A stretch of DNA of 9,393 nt from assembly GCA_003693905.1 (NCBI GenBank), contig RFLL01000128.1:1-9393 (forward strand), in the 5' to 3' direction. A program made the position numbers and the translations under genes. The notes below the pieces were generated by a model. The model saw only the letters and a program-made list of their open reading frames with translations. It was not told where the DNA came from and made no database searches. Position 1 is the first letter of the stretch. Each line of letters starts with the position of its first letter. This document shows, piece after piece, positions 1-6,153 of the stretch. Source of the stretch: Alphaproteobacteria bacterium (GTDB lineage Bacteria; Pseudomonadota; Alphaproteobacteria; Kiloniellales; J153).

Positions 1-145
1 CGGCGAGCGCGTTGTAGACGAGGCGGTAGGCCGGCCCCAGCACGCGGCCCAGATGCCCTTTGATCCACTCCCGCGCCAGCAACGAATGGACGATGCCGAA
101 GCTCGCCCAGGCTGCGGCATAGAGCGCATGATCGAGAAGATCCAT
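1..145 (-). CDS. Partial membrane protein, NnrU / isoprenylcysteine methyltransferase-like (N-terminus only)
   Basis: Only the first 48 codons are in the window; the gene continues past the left edge. It starts with ATG at 145, 17 bases after the hldE stop, so it is probably the third gene of the gmhA-hldE operon. The visible part has a hydrophobic helix at about residues 7-24 containing WASFGIVHSLLA, followed by a basic stretch and YRLVYNALA near residues 40-48. A first helix with HSLLA and then a 'YRLxYN' segment is typical of small polytopic membrane proteins of the NnrU / isoprenylcysteine carboxyl methyltransferase / MddA-like group. The catalytic C-terminal part that would separate these is not present, so the substrate is unknown. 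The family call rests on motif memory alone and is tentative. Confidence 0.55.
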   Translation of the reverse strand, partial: MDLLDHALYAAAWASFGIVHSLLAREWIKGHLGRVLGPAYRLVYNALA

Positions 146-162
146 CGCGGCCCGCCGCCCGC

Positions 163-1662
163 TCAGCCAGACAGCTTGCGGATCGTCGCCGTGGTCGAGT
201 AGCCGGGCACCAGATCGGCCAGCACGACCCGGCCGCCATAGCTCTGGACCAGATCGGCCCCGACGACGTCTTCGAGGCGGTAGTCGGCGCCCTTGACCAG
301 CACATCGGGGCGCAGGGCCTCGATCAGCGCCAGCGGCGTCTCCTCGGCGAAGATCACGACCAGATCGACACTGGCCAGCGAGGCGAGCACGGCGGCCCGC
401 GCCGCCTCGGGCTGGATCGGCCGCCCCGGCCCCTTCAGCCGGCGCACCGAAGCATCGCTGTTGAGCCCGACCACCAGCCGGTCGCAGGCGCCGCGCGCCT
501 GAGCCAGCAACGAAACATGGCCGGGATGCAGCAGATCGAAGCAGCCGTTGGTGAAACCGATCCGCAGGCCCGCCCGGCGCCACCGCGCCGCGGCTTCGCG
601 CATGGCCATCACGTCGGCGACCTTGGCCCCGGCATGATGAAGGGCCGTGGTATGGAGCGCGTGGCGGATTTCCTCCGTCCCGGCCACCGCGGTACCCAGC
701 TTGCCGACGACGATGCCGGCGGCGACATTGGCCAGTCGCGCCGCGCGCGGCAGATCGAGGCCGGCCGCCAGTCCCGCCGCCAGCACCGCCGCCACCGTGT
801 CACCGGCACCGGAGACGTCGAACACCTCGCGTGCTTCGGCCGGGAAATGATCGACGGCAAAGCTGTCGGCGGCAGCATCCTCGCGCCGGACCAGGCTCAG
901 GCCCCGTTCGCTGCGCGTGGCCACGATCGCCCGCGCCCCGGCGGCCTCCAGCGCCGCGCGGCAGGCCGCCACCACGTCATCATCCCCGGACGTGGCCAAG
1001 CCGGTGGCCTCCGCAAGCTCGCGCCGGTTGGGGGTGAGCACGTCAGCGCCGGCATAGATGCCGTAGTCGCGCCCCTTGGGGTCGACCACCACCGGCCACC
1101 CGGCGGCACGCGCGCGCGCAATCACCCGCGCGATCACCTGCGGCGTCAGGACGCCCTTGCCGTAATCCGACAGCACCACGGCCCCGCGCGTACCGCTGGC
1201 CCGGTCGAAGGCGGCGCCGAGCGCCGCGACCAGATCCTCGGCCGCGGTGTCGGCCACCGGCTGCGCCATTTCGCGATCGGCGCGCAGCAGATGCTGACCG
1301 GCGGCGATGTAGCGGTCCTTGATCGTCGTCGCCCGCCCCGGTTGGACCACCAGGCGGCAATCGGCATCGACTTCGGCCGCGGCCAATGCCGCAACCGTGC
1401 GCCCGGCCTCGTCATCGCCGACCATGCCGAGAAGAGTCCCCCGGACGCCGAGCGCGGCCAGATTGCGCAGCACGTTGCCGGCACCGCCGAGCATGGCGAC
1501 CTCGCGGGTAACATGCAGAACCGGGATCGGCGCCTCGGGAGAGACACGCTCCACCGTGCCGTAAATGAACCGGTCGAGCATGACGTCACCGAGCACCAGC
1601 ACCCGTGCCCGGGCAAGCGCGTCGAGATCGGCAATCAGCTCATCCACGCCGCTCGTGTCCAT
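163..1662 (-). CDS. hldE: Bifunctional D-glycero-beta-D-manno-heptose-7-phosphate kinase / heptose-1-phosphate adenylyltransferase
   Basis: This cytoplasmic enzyme carries out two steps of ADP-heptose synthesis for the LPS inner core: phosphorylation of heptose 7-phosphate at C1 and, after GmhB has acted, transfer of AMP from ATP. The 499-residue product has both domains in the usual order. The N-terminal ribokinase/PfkB-type kinase shows GDVMLDRF (25-32), LGGAGNV (58-64), DPKG (194-197) and the anion-hole motif VSGAGDT (283-289), with Asp288 as the expected base. The C-terminal nucleotidyltransferase shows [12 protein letters not shown] (371-382, the HxGH motif), GLNSD (399-403), VKGADY (456-461) and [10 protein letters not shown] (487-496). 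The length is slightly above that of E. coli HldE (477). I chose ATG at 1662, nine bases after the gmhA stop. A GTG at 1674, whose last two bases overlap the gmhA TGA, is a real alternative that suggests translational coupling. Neither start has a strong Shine-Dalgarno. No gmhB is in the window. Confidence 0.96.
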   Translation of the reverse strand: MDTSGVDELIADLDALARARVLVLGDVMLDRFIYGTVERVSPEAPIPVLHVTREVAMLGGAGNVLRNLAALGVRGTLLGMVGDDEAGRTVAALAAAEVDADCRLVVQPGRATTIKDRYIAAGQHLLRADREMAQPVADTAAEDLVAALGAAFDRASGTRGAVVLSDYGKGVLTPQVIARVIARARAAGWPVVVDPKGRDYGIYAGADVLTPNRRELAEATGLATSGDDDVVAACRAALEAAGARAIVATRSERGLSLVRREDAAADSFAVDHFPAEAREVFDVSGAGDTVAAVLAAGLAAGLDLPRAARLANVAAGIVVGKLGTAVAGTEEIRHALHTTALHHAGAKVADVMAMREAAARWRRAGLRIGFTNGCFDLLHPGHVSLLAQARGACDRLVVGLNSDASVRRLKGPGRPIQPEAARAAVLASLASVDLVVIFAEETPLALIEALRPDVLVKGADYRLEDVVGADLVQSYGGRVVLADLVPGYSTTATIRKLSG

Positions 1663-1670
1663 CGGCTTGC

Positions 1671-2276
1671 TCACACCAGGCCGAGACGCCGCTCCAGCGC
1701 GGCGCACAGCATCTGCCCTAGGGTGATGTGCATTTCCTGGATCCGGGCCGTTGCATGCGAGGGCACGATCAGCACCGGGTCGGCAACCGCGACCAGGTCG
1801 CCACCGTCGCCGCCGCTCAGCGCCGCCGCGCCCAGGCCCATCTCCCGCGCCGCGGCCAGCGCCCGCACGACGTTGCGGCTGCGCCCCGAGGTGCTGATCC
1901 CGACTGCCAGATCACCGCGCCGGCCGAGGGCGCGGACCTGACGGGCGAACAGATCGTCGAAGCCGATGTCGTTGCCGATCGCGGTCAGGGCCGAGGTGTC
2001 GGTGGTCAGTGCCAGGGCGGCGATCGGGGCGCGATCGCTCACATAGCGCACGGTCAGCTCGGTCGCCAGATGCTGGGCGTCGGCGGCGCTGCCGCCGTTG
2101 CCGAAGAACAGGATCTTGCCGCCGCCGGCAATGGCGCGCTCTGCGGCTTCGACCAGGCGTGCGAACGGAGCCGCCAGCGCGGCCCGGGTTGCCGCCGCGA
2201 CGGCAACGTGCTCGTCCCATTCGGCCTCGTAGAAGGTGCCGGGATCGCCCTTGCCGGGTGTCACGGGCTCCGTCAC
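1671..2276 (-). CDS. gmhA: D-sedoheptulose-7-phosphate isomerase (SIS domain)
   Basis: GmhA converts sedoheptulose 7-phosphate to D-glycero-D-manno-heptose 7-phosphate, the first committed step of LPS heptose synthesis and the substrate for the HldE kinase encoded directly downstream. The 201-residue product is a single SIS domain. It shows [17 protein letters not shown] (58-74), containing the equivalents of E. coli His61 and Glu65 (here His69 and Glu73), then [12 protein letters not shown] (92-103), [11 protein letters not shown] (126-136) and RIQEMH (178-183), with Gln180 matching E. coli Gln172. Odd point: the position of E. coli His180 is Gln188 here. I chose GTG at 2276 because a GGAGG lies ten bases upstream (2287-2291 on the complement) and it gives the usual family length. 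The frame stays open to a TTG at 2357, but that adds 27 residues without family resemblance. It is the first gene of the minus-strand operon. DiaA-type SIS proteins are the main alternative, but the hldE neighbour argues for GmhA. Confidence 0.93.
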   Translation of the reverse strand: MTEPVTPGKGDPGTFYEAEWDEHVAVAAATRAALAAPFARLVEAAERAIAGGGKILFFGNGGSAADAQHLATELTVRYVSDRAPIAALALTTDTSALTAIGNDIGFDDLFARQVRALGRRGDLAVGISTSGRSRNVVRALAAAREMGLGAAALSGGDGGDLVAVADPVLIVPSHATARIQEMHITLGQMLCAALERRLGLV

Positions 2277-2286
2277 GGGGATTGGG

Positions 2287-2291
2287 CCTCC
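2287..2291 (-). promoter_or_regulatory. Ribosome binding site deciding the gmhA GTG start
   Basis: Read on the minus strand this is GGAGG, ten bases before the GTG at 2276. An ATG at about 2298 lies just upstream of it but runs in another frame and stops after seven codons, so the GTG is the best-supported start. Confidence 0.6.
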
Positions 2292-2359
2292 GCCATCCGT
2301 TTCGCCGCACCACTGGCCTAATCCATAGGGCGCGACGCCGCAGCAAGGCAAGGACAAAC

Positions 2360-2374
2360 CCGGTCACGGACCGG
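2360..2374 (-). other. Small hairpin in the gmhA leader
   Basis: A perfect inverted repeat, CCGGTC and GACCGG with a three-base loop, lies about 85 bases upstream of the gmhA start. If transcription of gmhA starts further out, as expected, the RNA leader would contain this stem. There is no run of U after it, so it is not an obvious terminator. No function is assigned. Confidence 0.3.
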
Positions 2375-2393
2375 CCCCGAACGGGAGCGAAAA

Positions 2394-2438
2394 TTCTTGA
2401 AGATTCTTCTTGAATTCAAGGGCCGAGTGTTCCATACC
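2394..2438 (+). promoter_or_regulatory. Putative speDE promoter overlapped by a palindrome cluster
   Basis: A candidate -35 element TTGAAT (2410-2415) is separated by 17 bases from a candidate -10 CATACC (2433-2438), which is a weak match to consensus. The -35 lies in a perfect 12-bp palindrome CTTGAATTCAAG (2409-2420). TTCTTGAA also occurs twice in direct orientation, at 2394-2401 and 2407-2414, and GAAGA-T-TCTTC (2399-2409) is another inverted repeat joining them. Repeated and palindromic motifs over a -35 fit an operator, but no regulator can be named. The same region must also serve the divergent gmhA operon. Confidence 0.3.
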
Positions 2439-2474
2439 GCCGCCTCTCCACCTATATGGAGCCGTTGTCGTCCC

Positions 2475-2495
2475 GGTATGCCCCGCGGGCATGCC
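2475..2495 (+). other. Strong hairpin in the speD leader
   Basis: GGTATGCCC (2475-2483) pairs with GGGCATGCC (2487-2495) across a CGC loop: nine pairs, one of them G-U. It sits 18 bases before the speD Shine-Dalgarno GGGGAGGAG (2514-2522). CCCC at 2494-2497, the last part of its 3' arm and the two bases beyond, could instead pair with GGGG at 2514-2517 and cover the Shine-Dalgarno. It could therefore be a translational control element. No U-run follows, so it is not a typical terminator. Confidence 0.4.
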
Positions 2496-2527
2496 CCTTG
2501 TCATCTTCTGGTTGGGGAGGAGCCGCC

Positions 2528-3016
2528 ATGTCTGACGCCACCGCCCTTCTTCAATTGGGGATGGACTTGGATTGCGATTCAAGCACCGCCCGAACCTCCG
2601 CCGCCGCACAGGTCGATCTGCTGGCCCCGGCGGAGTCCGACCGCAAGGATTATTTCATCGAGCGCGACGGTGTGCGGTACGCCGGGACGCACCTGATCAT
2701 CGACCTGTGGGATGCCGAGCGGTTGGACGATCTGGCCCATATCGAGGCGACCCTGAAGGAATGCGTCGAGGCCGCCGGCGCGACGCTGCTGCACATCCAT
2801 CTCCATCATTTCACCCCCAACGGCGGCGTGTCGGGGGTGGCGGTTCTGGCCGAATCGCACATCAGCATCCACACCTGGCCGGAACACGGCTATGCCGCTC
2901 TCGACGTCTTCATGTGCGGGGCTGCGCGCCCGCACGCGGCGGTCGAGGTCCTGCGCCGGGCCTTTGCCCCGGAACGCCTTGCCGTCGACGAAATCCTGCG
3001 AGGGCGCGGATCATGA
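2528..3016 (+). CDS. speD: S-adenosylmethionine decarboxylase proenzyme, small prokaryotic type
   Basis: SpeD decarboxylates S-adenosylmethionine to supply the aminopropyl donor for the spermidine synthase encoded next to it. It is made as a proenzyme and cleaves itself to create a pyruvoyl cofactor. The 162-residue product contains the diagnostic AESHISIHTWPEHGYAALDV (108-127). Cleavage is expected between Glu109 and Ser110. His115 and Cys130 fall at exactly the spacing of the known T. maritima residues Ser63, His68 and Cys83. GTHLIIDLW (53-61) marks the start of the conserved core, so there is a roughly 47-residue N-terminal extension compared with the 120-130-residue enzymes of Bacillus and Thermotoga. 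ATG at 2528 has an excellent GGGGAGGAG Shine-Dalgarno at 2514-2522. An in-frame ATG at 2456 lacks one and was not used. The stop overlaps the speE start by four bases (ATGA, 3013-3016). Confidence 0.95.
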   Translation: MSDATALLQLGMDLDCDSSTARTSAAAQVDLLAPAESDRKDYFIERDGVRYAGTHLIIDLWDAERLDDLAHIEATLKECVEAAGATLLHIHLHHFTPNGGVSGVAVLAESHISIHTWPEHGYAALDVFMCGAARPHAAVEVLRRAFAPERLAVDEILRGRGS

Positions 3017-3873
3017 ATGCGCCGGGCTGGTTCGAGGAGACGCTGCACGACGGCATGAAGCTGGCCCTGCGGGCGGAAACCGTCCTTTACGACAGCCAGA
3101 CCGACTACCAGCGCATCGTCATCTTCGAAAACGCCCAGTTCGGGCGCGTGCTCATGCTCGACAACGTGGTCCAGACCACCGAAGGGGACGAATTCATCTA
3201 TCACGAGATGCTCACCCATCTGCCGATTCTGGCCCACGGCGCGGTGCGCCGGGTGCTGATCGTCGGCGGCGGCGACGGCGGCATGCTCGAAGAGACCCTC
3301 AAGCATGCCAGCGTCGAGCGGGTGACCATGGTCGAAATCGACCCCGGCGTGATCGAGCTGAGCAAGACCTATCTGCCCGGCATCTGCGGCCAGGCGTTCG
3401 ACGACCCGCGCCTCGATCTGGTAATCGCCGACGGCAAGGATTTCGTCACCAGGTGCCAGGACCGCTTCGACTTGGTCATCGTCGATTCGACCGACCCGAT
3501 CGGCCCCGGCGAGGTTCTGTTCACGCAAGCGTTCTACGAGGCGTGCAAGGGCTGTCTGGCGCCCGGCGGCCTGCTGGTGACCCAGAACGGGGTGCCGTTC
3601 CTGCAAGGCGACGAGCTCGCCGGCACGCTGCGCTGCCTGCGGCCGCTGTTCCGCGATGCCGGCTGCTATCTGGCCACCGTCCCTACCTATGTCGGCGGCC
3701 CGATGGCTTTCGGCTGGGCCAGCGACGACACCGCCCTGCGCGAGACGCCCATCGAGGTTCTGCGCGCCCGCTACCGGGCGGCCGGGATCGAGACCCGCTA
3801 CTACACGCCCGAGGTGCACCGGGCCGCATTCGCCCTGCCGGGATATGTCGCGCGCCTGATCGAGGAGGCCTGA
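3013..3873 (+). CDS. speE: Spermidine synthase (polyamine aminopropyltransferase)
   Basis: SpeE transfers the aminopropyl group from decarboxylated S-adenosylmethionine to putrescine, giving spermidine and methylthioadenosine in the cytoplasm. The 286-residue product is close to the E. coli enzyme (288). It shows VGGGDGGML (84-92), MVEID (106-110, with the acidic nucleotide-binding residue Glu108), ADGKDF (139-144) and VDSTDPIGPGEVLF (157-170), where Asp158 is the expected catalytic base. An N-terminal beta domain with YQRIVIF (32-38) and LDNVVQTTEGDEFIYHEML (49-67) is also typical. The start overlaps the speD stop by four bases, and GAGGG at 3000-3004 is a good Shine-Dalgarno eight bases away, so speD and speE are translationally coupled. 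The gene ends 42 bases from the convergent phosphatase gene. No ornithine or arginine decarboxylase gene is in the window, so putrescine must come from elsewhere. Confidence 0.96.
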   Translation: MNAPGWFEETLHDGMKLALRAETVLYDSQTDYQRIVIFENAQFGRVLMLDNVVQTTEGDEFIYHEMLTHLPILAHGAVRRVLIVGGGDGGMLEETLKHASVERVTMVEIDPGVIELSKTYLPGICGQAFDDPRLDLVIADGKDFVTRCQDRFDLVIVDSTDPIGPGEVLFTQAFYEACKGCLAPGGLLVTQNGVPFLQGDELAGTLRCLRPLFRDAGCYLATVPTYVGGPMAFGWASDDTALRETPIEVLRARYRAAGIETRYYTPEVHRAAFALPGYVARLIEEA

Positions 3874-3915
3874 GCTCCCGGCCGAGACCCGGGCATTCGA
3901 ACCGGCGGAGCGGGC

Positions 3916-4659
3916 TCAGGTGTGCAGAAAGCGCCGCTGCGTGCCCTCCAGAACCAGGGCAGTCAGGGCGCCGCCGTAACACGCGCCGGTATCGATGCCG
4001 ATCCGGTTGGCGCGGACCTGCGGCCGCTCGACCGGCGTGTGGCCGTGCACCACGACCTTGCCGAAGTCTTCTTTCGCGCTCAGGAACGGCTCGCGGATCC
4101 ACAGCAGATCACGGGGATTCTGGGCCTTGATCGGTACGCCGGGGCGCACCCCGGCGTGGACGAACAGATAGTCCCCCTCCTCGTGCATGAGGCGCAAGGC
4201 CTCCAGAAACCGCCGGTGCGCCGCCGGCAGACGTGCCGCCAGGGCCGCGCGCAGGGCTGCGGCCGGGCCATAGATCGTCGCCGTATCAAGGCCGTAGCTG
4301 CGCAGCGTCGCATCGCCGCCATTCAGAATCCAGTTCTCGGGATCATCTCCCGATTCGAGGAATCTAAGCATGAATTCCTCATGATTGCCCATCAGCCGGA
4401 CCGTTTCGAACCCGGACAGCGGGGTTTCGATCAGCAGGTCGATCAGGCCACGGGAATCGGGACCGCGATCGATATAGTCGCCGAGATAGACCACCACCCG
4501 GCGCCGATCGGGACCGGAAACGACGCCATTTTCCTCGCCATCGGCCAGAATCTGCCTGTGCAGGGCCTGCAACAGCCCGCAGCATCCATGGACATCGCCG
4601 ATGGCATAGACCCGGGTTCCGGGGGGCACCCGGGGGCGAGGGCGCGATCCCGGAATCAT
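3916..4659 (-). CDS. PPP-family metallophosphatase (predicted serine/threonine protein phosphatase)
   Basis: This is a calcineurin-like phosphoesterase of 247 residues with all the metal-site motifs in order: GDVHG (21-25), GDYIDRG (60-66), GNHEE (91-95), HAG (168-170) and HGHTP (205-209). The first two, together with GNHE, supply the dinuclear metal ligands and the catalytic histidine. This set, with the C-terminal GIDTGACYGGALTALVLE (221-238), matches small bacterial PPP phosphatases (PrpA/PrpB-like) common in Alphaproteobacteria. A diadenosine tetraphosphatase (ApaH) is less likely, since ApaH is longer. The protein looks soluble and cytoplasmic, without signal peptide or membrane helix. 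ATG at 4659 lies 20 residues before the first motif; its Shine-Dalgarno is weak. The gene is convergent with speE and divergent from the degenerate EAL protein gene, so neither neighbour reveals a target. In vivo substrate is unknown. Confidence 0.88.
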   Translation of the reverse strand: MIPGSRPRPRVPPGTRVYAIGDVHGCCGLLQALHRQILADGEENGVVSGPDRRRVVVYLGDYIDRGPDSRGLIDLLIETPLSGFETVRLMGNHEEFMLRFLESGDDPENWILNGGDATLRSYGLDTATIYGPAAALRAALAARLPAAHRRFLEALRLMHEEGDYLFVHAGVRPGVPIKAQNPRDLLWIREPFLSAKEDFGKVVVHGHTPVERPQVRANRIGIDTGACYGGALTALVLEGTQRRFLHT

Positions 4660-4734
4660 CGCCCGCCACGCCCCGGTCGATCGCGGCCGGCAGCCGCACC
4701 GCGGGCCGGATCGGAAGCAATTAAGACAATTTCA

Positions 4735-4740
4735 ATCATA
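4735..4740 (-). promoter_or_regulatory. Possible -10 element for the phosphatase gene
   Basis: On the minus strand this reads TATGAT, a five-of-six match to the sigma-70 -10 box, about 75 bases before the phosphatase start and inside an A+T-richer segment (about 4710-4780) that stands out from the GC-rich surroundings. No convincing -35 lies at the right distance, so this is a weak call. Confidence 0.25.
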
Positions 4741-4815
4741 AGTTAGCAAACTTCCATGGATTAACAGGATCGTTTTTTCCGTATTCCGCCAACCAGCTCG
4801 ATCGATCGGACGACG

Positions 4816-6084
4816 ATGCCTCCCCACCCGGCTGCGCCGACCAACCAGGAGGCGGCGTTCCTCGACTACGTGGAACGCATCGGCAAGTCGCGCGCGGAGA
4901 GGTGGGTCACGTTCGTCCACCTTTCCCAGCTCAGCCCCGCCTATCGCCAGCCTCACCATCTGCGCATCGCAAGCGCAACCTTCGAGCTGATCATCGACAA
5001 GTTCGAGGGTACCCTCTTTCGCCTGTCGAATGATGACCTGGTCGTGTGCTGCAAGGGTGACTGCGAAACCATGCTGAACAAGGCCGCGGAGCAGGTCAAA
5101 GCCCTGTTCCGCAAGGATGCGGCCCTGGCGTGCGCGAAAAGCGGCGAAGCCCAGTTCGTCGAGGTGTTCGACGTCGAACACGATTATCCCGCGCTCCTCA
5201 ACTACGCCCAGGTTCTGAACGAACGGCGCAGCGCCGGGATGGAAAGCATCGCGACCAAACGCAGCGCCCCGCCGCCGCGTCCGATGCAGCCGTCGGACCT
5301 GCAGGCGATCATGACCGCGATCGCACAGGCCGATCTGTCGGGCATGATCCGCCGCCAGCCGGTCTGCATCCTGGCTCAGGGGCAGCCGCCCAAACCGGTC
5401 TTCTTCGAGGTCTTCACCTCGATCGAAATCCTGCGCCAGACCCTGGTGCCGGATATCGACATCCTCGCCAACCGCTGGCTGTTTCAGGATCTGAGCCGGA
5501 TCCTGGACAAACGCCTGATCGCCCATCTGGCGCGCCGGGACGACGACATCATGACCCGGGCTTTCAGCCTCAACCTGAATGTCGAGACCTTGATGACGGC
5601 GGCGTTCCTCGACCTTGACGAGGCCATGAGTTCGGCCATGCGGCGAACCATCGTGATCGAGCTGCAACTGCACGATGTTTTCGCCGACATCTCCGCGTTC
5701 CAGTTCGCGCGGGAGTTTCTGAGTGGACGCGGGTACCGCTTCTGCCTCGACGGCCTGACCCACCTGACACTGCCGCTGATCGACCGCGAACGTCTTGGCT
5801 TCGATCTGGTCAAGGTGTTCTGGAGCCCCGATCTGCATGCGCACGCGACCGGTCCGAAAAGCGCTGCCCTGCGCGAAGCGGCCGAATCGGTCGGTCAGGG
5901 TCGGCTCATCCTGGCGCGTTGCGATTCCGAAGCCGCGATCGAAACCGGCGACGCCTTGGGGGCGCTGCTCTATCAGGGCCATCTGATCGATGCCATGCTC
6001 AACAAGAAGATGTCGCCGGAAGCCTTCGTCCGGGCCAAGCGCGAACAGGAAAGCCGGCCCCAGGCCGCCGCCGGTACACGGTAA
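4816..6084 (+). CDS. Degenerate EAL-domain protein (likely inactive cyclic-di-GMP phosphodiesterase homologue)
   Basis: This is a soluble-looking 422-residue protein with no signal peptide or membrane helix. Residues about 195-395 follow the landmark order of an EAL domain. EVF (198-200) replaces EAL, NLN (253-255) stands for NLS, IELQ (281-284) for the EITE strand, CLDGLT (310-315) for LDDFGT, LVKVF (331-335) for the KID strand, ARCDSE (367-372) for AEGVET, and YQGH (386-389) for the final QG motif. Glu198, Asn253, Glu282, one Asp (312) and Lys333 survive. The second Asp of DDFG is Gly, and the EGVE glutamates are lost. I infer that it does not hydrolyse cyclic-di-GMP and may instead bind it or a protein partner. 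Residues 15-135 form another domain, with FRLSNDDLVV (68-77) faintly like a GGDEF core; a proline-rich linker follows at 151-159. ATG at 4816 has a weak GGA five bases upstream. Target and exact family are unknown. Confidence 0.75.
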   Translation: MPPHPAAPTNQEAAFLDYVERIGKSRAERWVTFVHLSQLSPAYRQPHHLRIASATFELIIDKFEGTLFRLSNDDLVVCCKGDCETMLNKAAEQVKALFRKDAALACAKSGEAQFVEVFDVEHDYPALLNYAQVLNERRSAGMESIATKRSAPPPRPMQPSDLQAIMTAIAQADLSGMIRRQPVCILAQGQPPKPVFFEVFTSIEILRQTLVPDIDILANRWLFQDLSRILDKRLIAHLARRDDDIMTRAFSLNLNVETLMTAAFLDLDEAMSSAMRRTIVIELQLHDVFADISAFQFAREFLSGRGYRFCLDGLTHLTLPLIDRERLGFDLVKVFWSPDLHAHATGPKSAALREAAESVGQGRLILARCDSEAAIETGDALGALLYQGHLIDAMLNKKMSPEAFVRAKREQESRPQAAAGTR

Positions 6085-6098
6085 CGCGCCGCAGGACG

Positions 6099-6129
6099 GG
6101 CACGGGGAAAACGCCCCTTGATCCGTGCC
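6099..6129 (+). other. Hairpin between the EAL-like gene and the ABC transporter
   Basis: GGCACGG (6099-6105) and CCGTGCC (6123-6129) form a seven-base stem; a smaller GGGG (6104-6107) / CCCC (6114-6117) pairing is an alternative. It covers the TTG at 6118, which argues against that codon as the ABC gene start. No U-run follows, so read-through from the upstream gene into the transporter genes is possible. Confidence 0.3.
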
Positions 6130-6153
6130 GCGGTGACGTGCCACACGATACGG

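Noticed and set aside
517..1941. Long plus-strand open frame opposite hldE
   Set aside because: It is antisense to clear hldE and gmhA motifs, its composition is rich in Arg, Gly and His, and it has no recognisable domain.
2456..2527. In-frame upstream ATG that would lengthen SpeD by 24 residues
   Set aside because: It has no Shine-Dalgarno and lies over the leader hairpin, whereas the ATG at 2528 has a near-perfect one.
3877..3893. CCCGG/CCGGG hairpin after speE as a terminator
   Set aside because: The stem is only five pairs, and no T-run follows on either strand.
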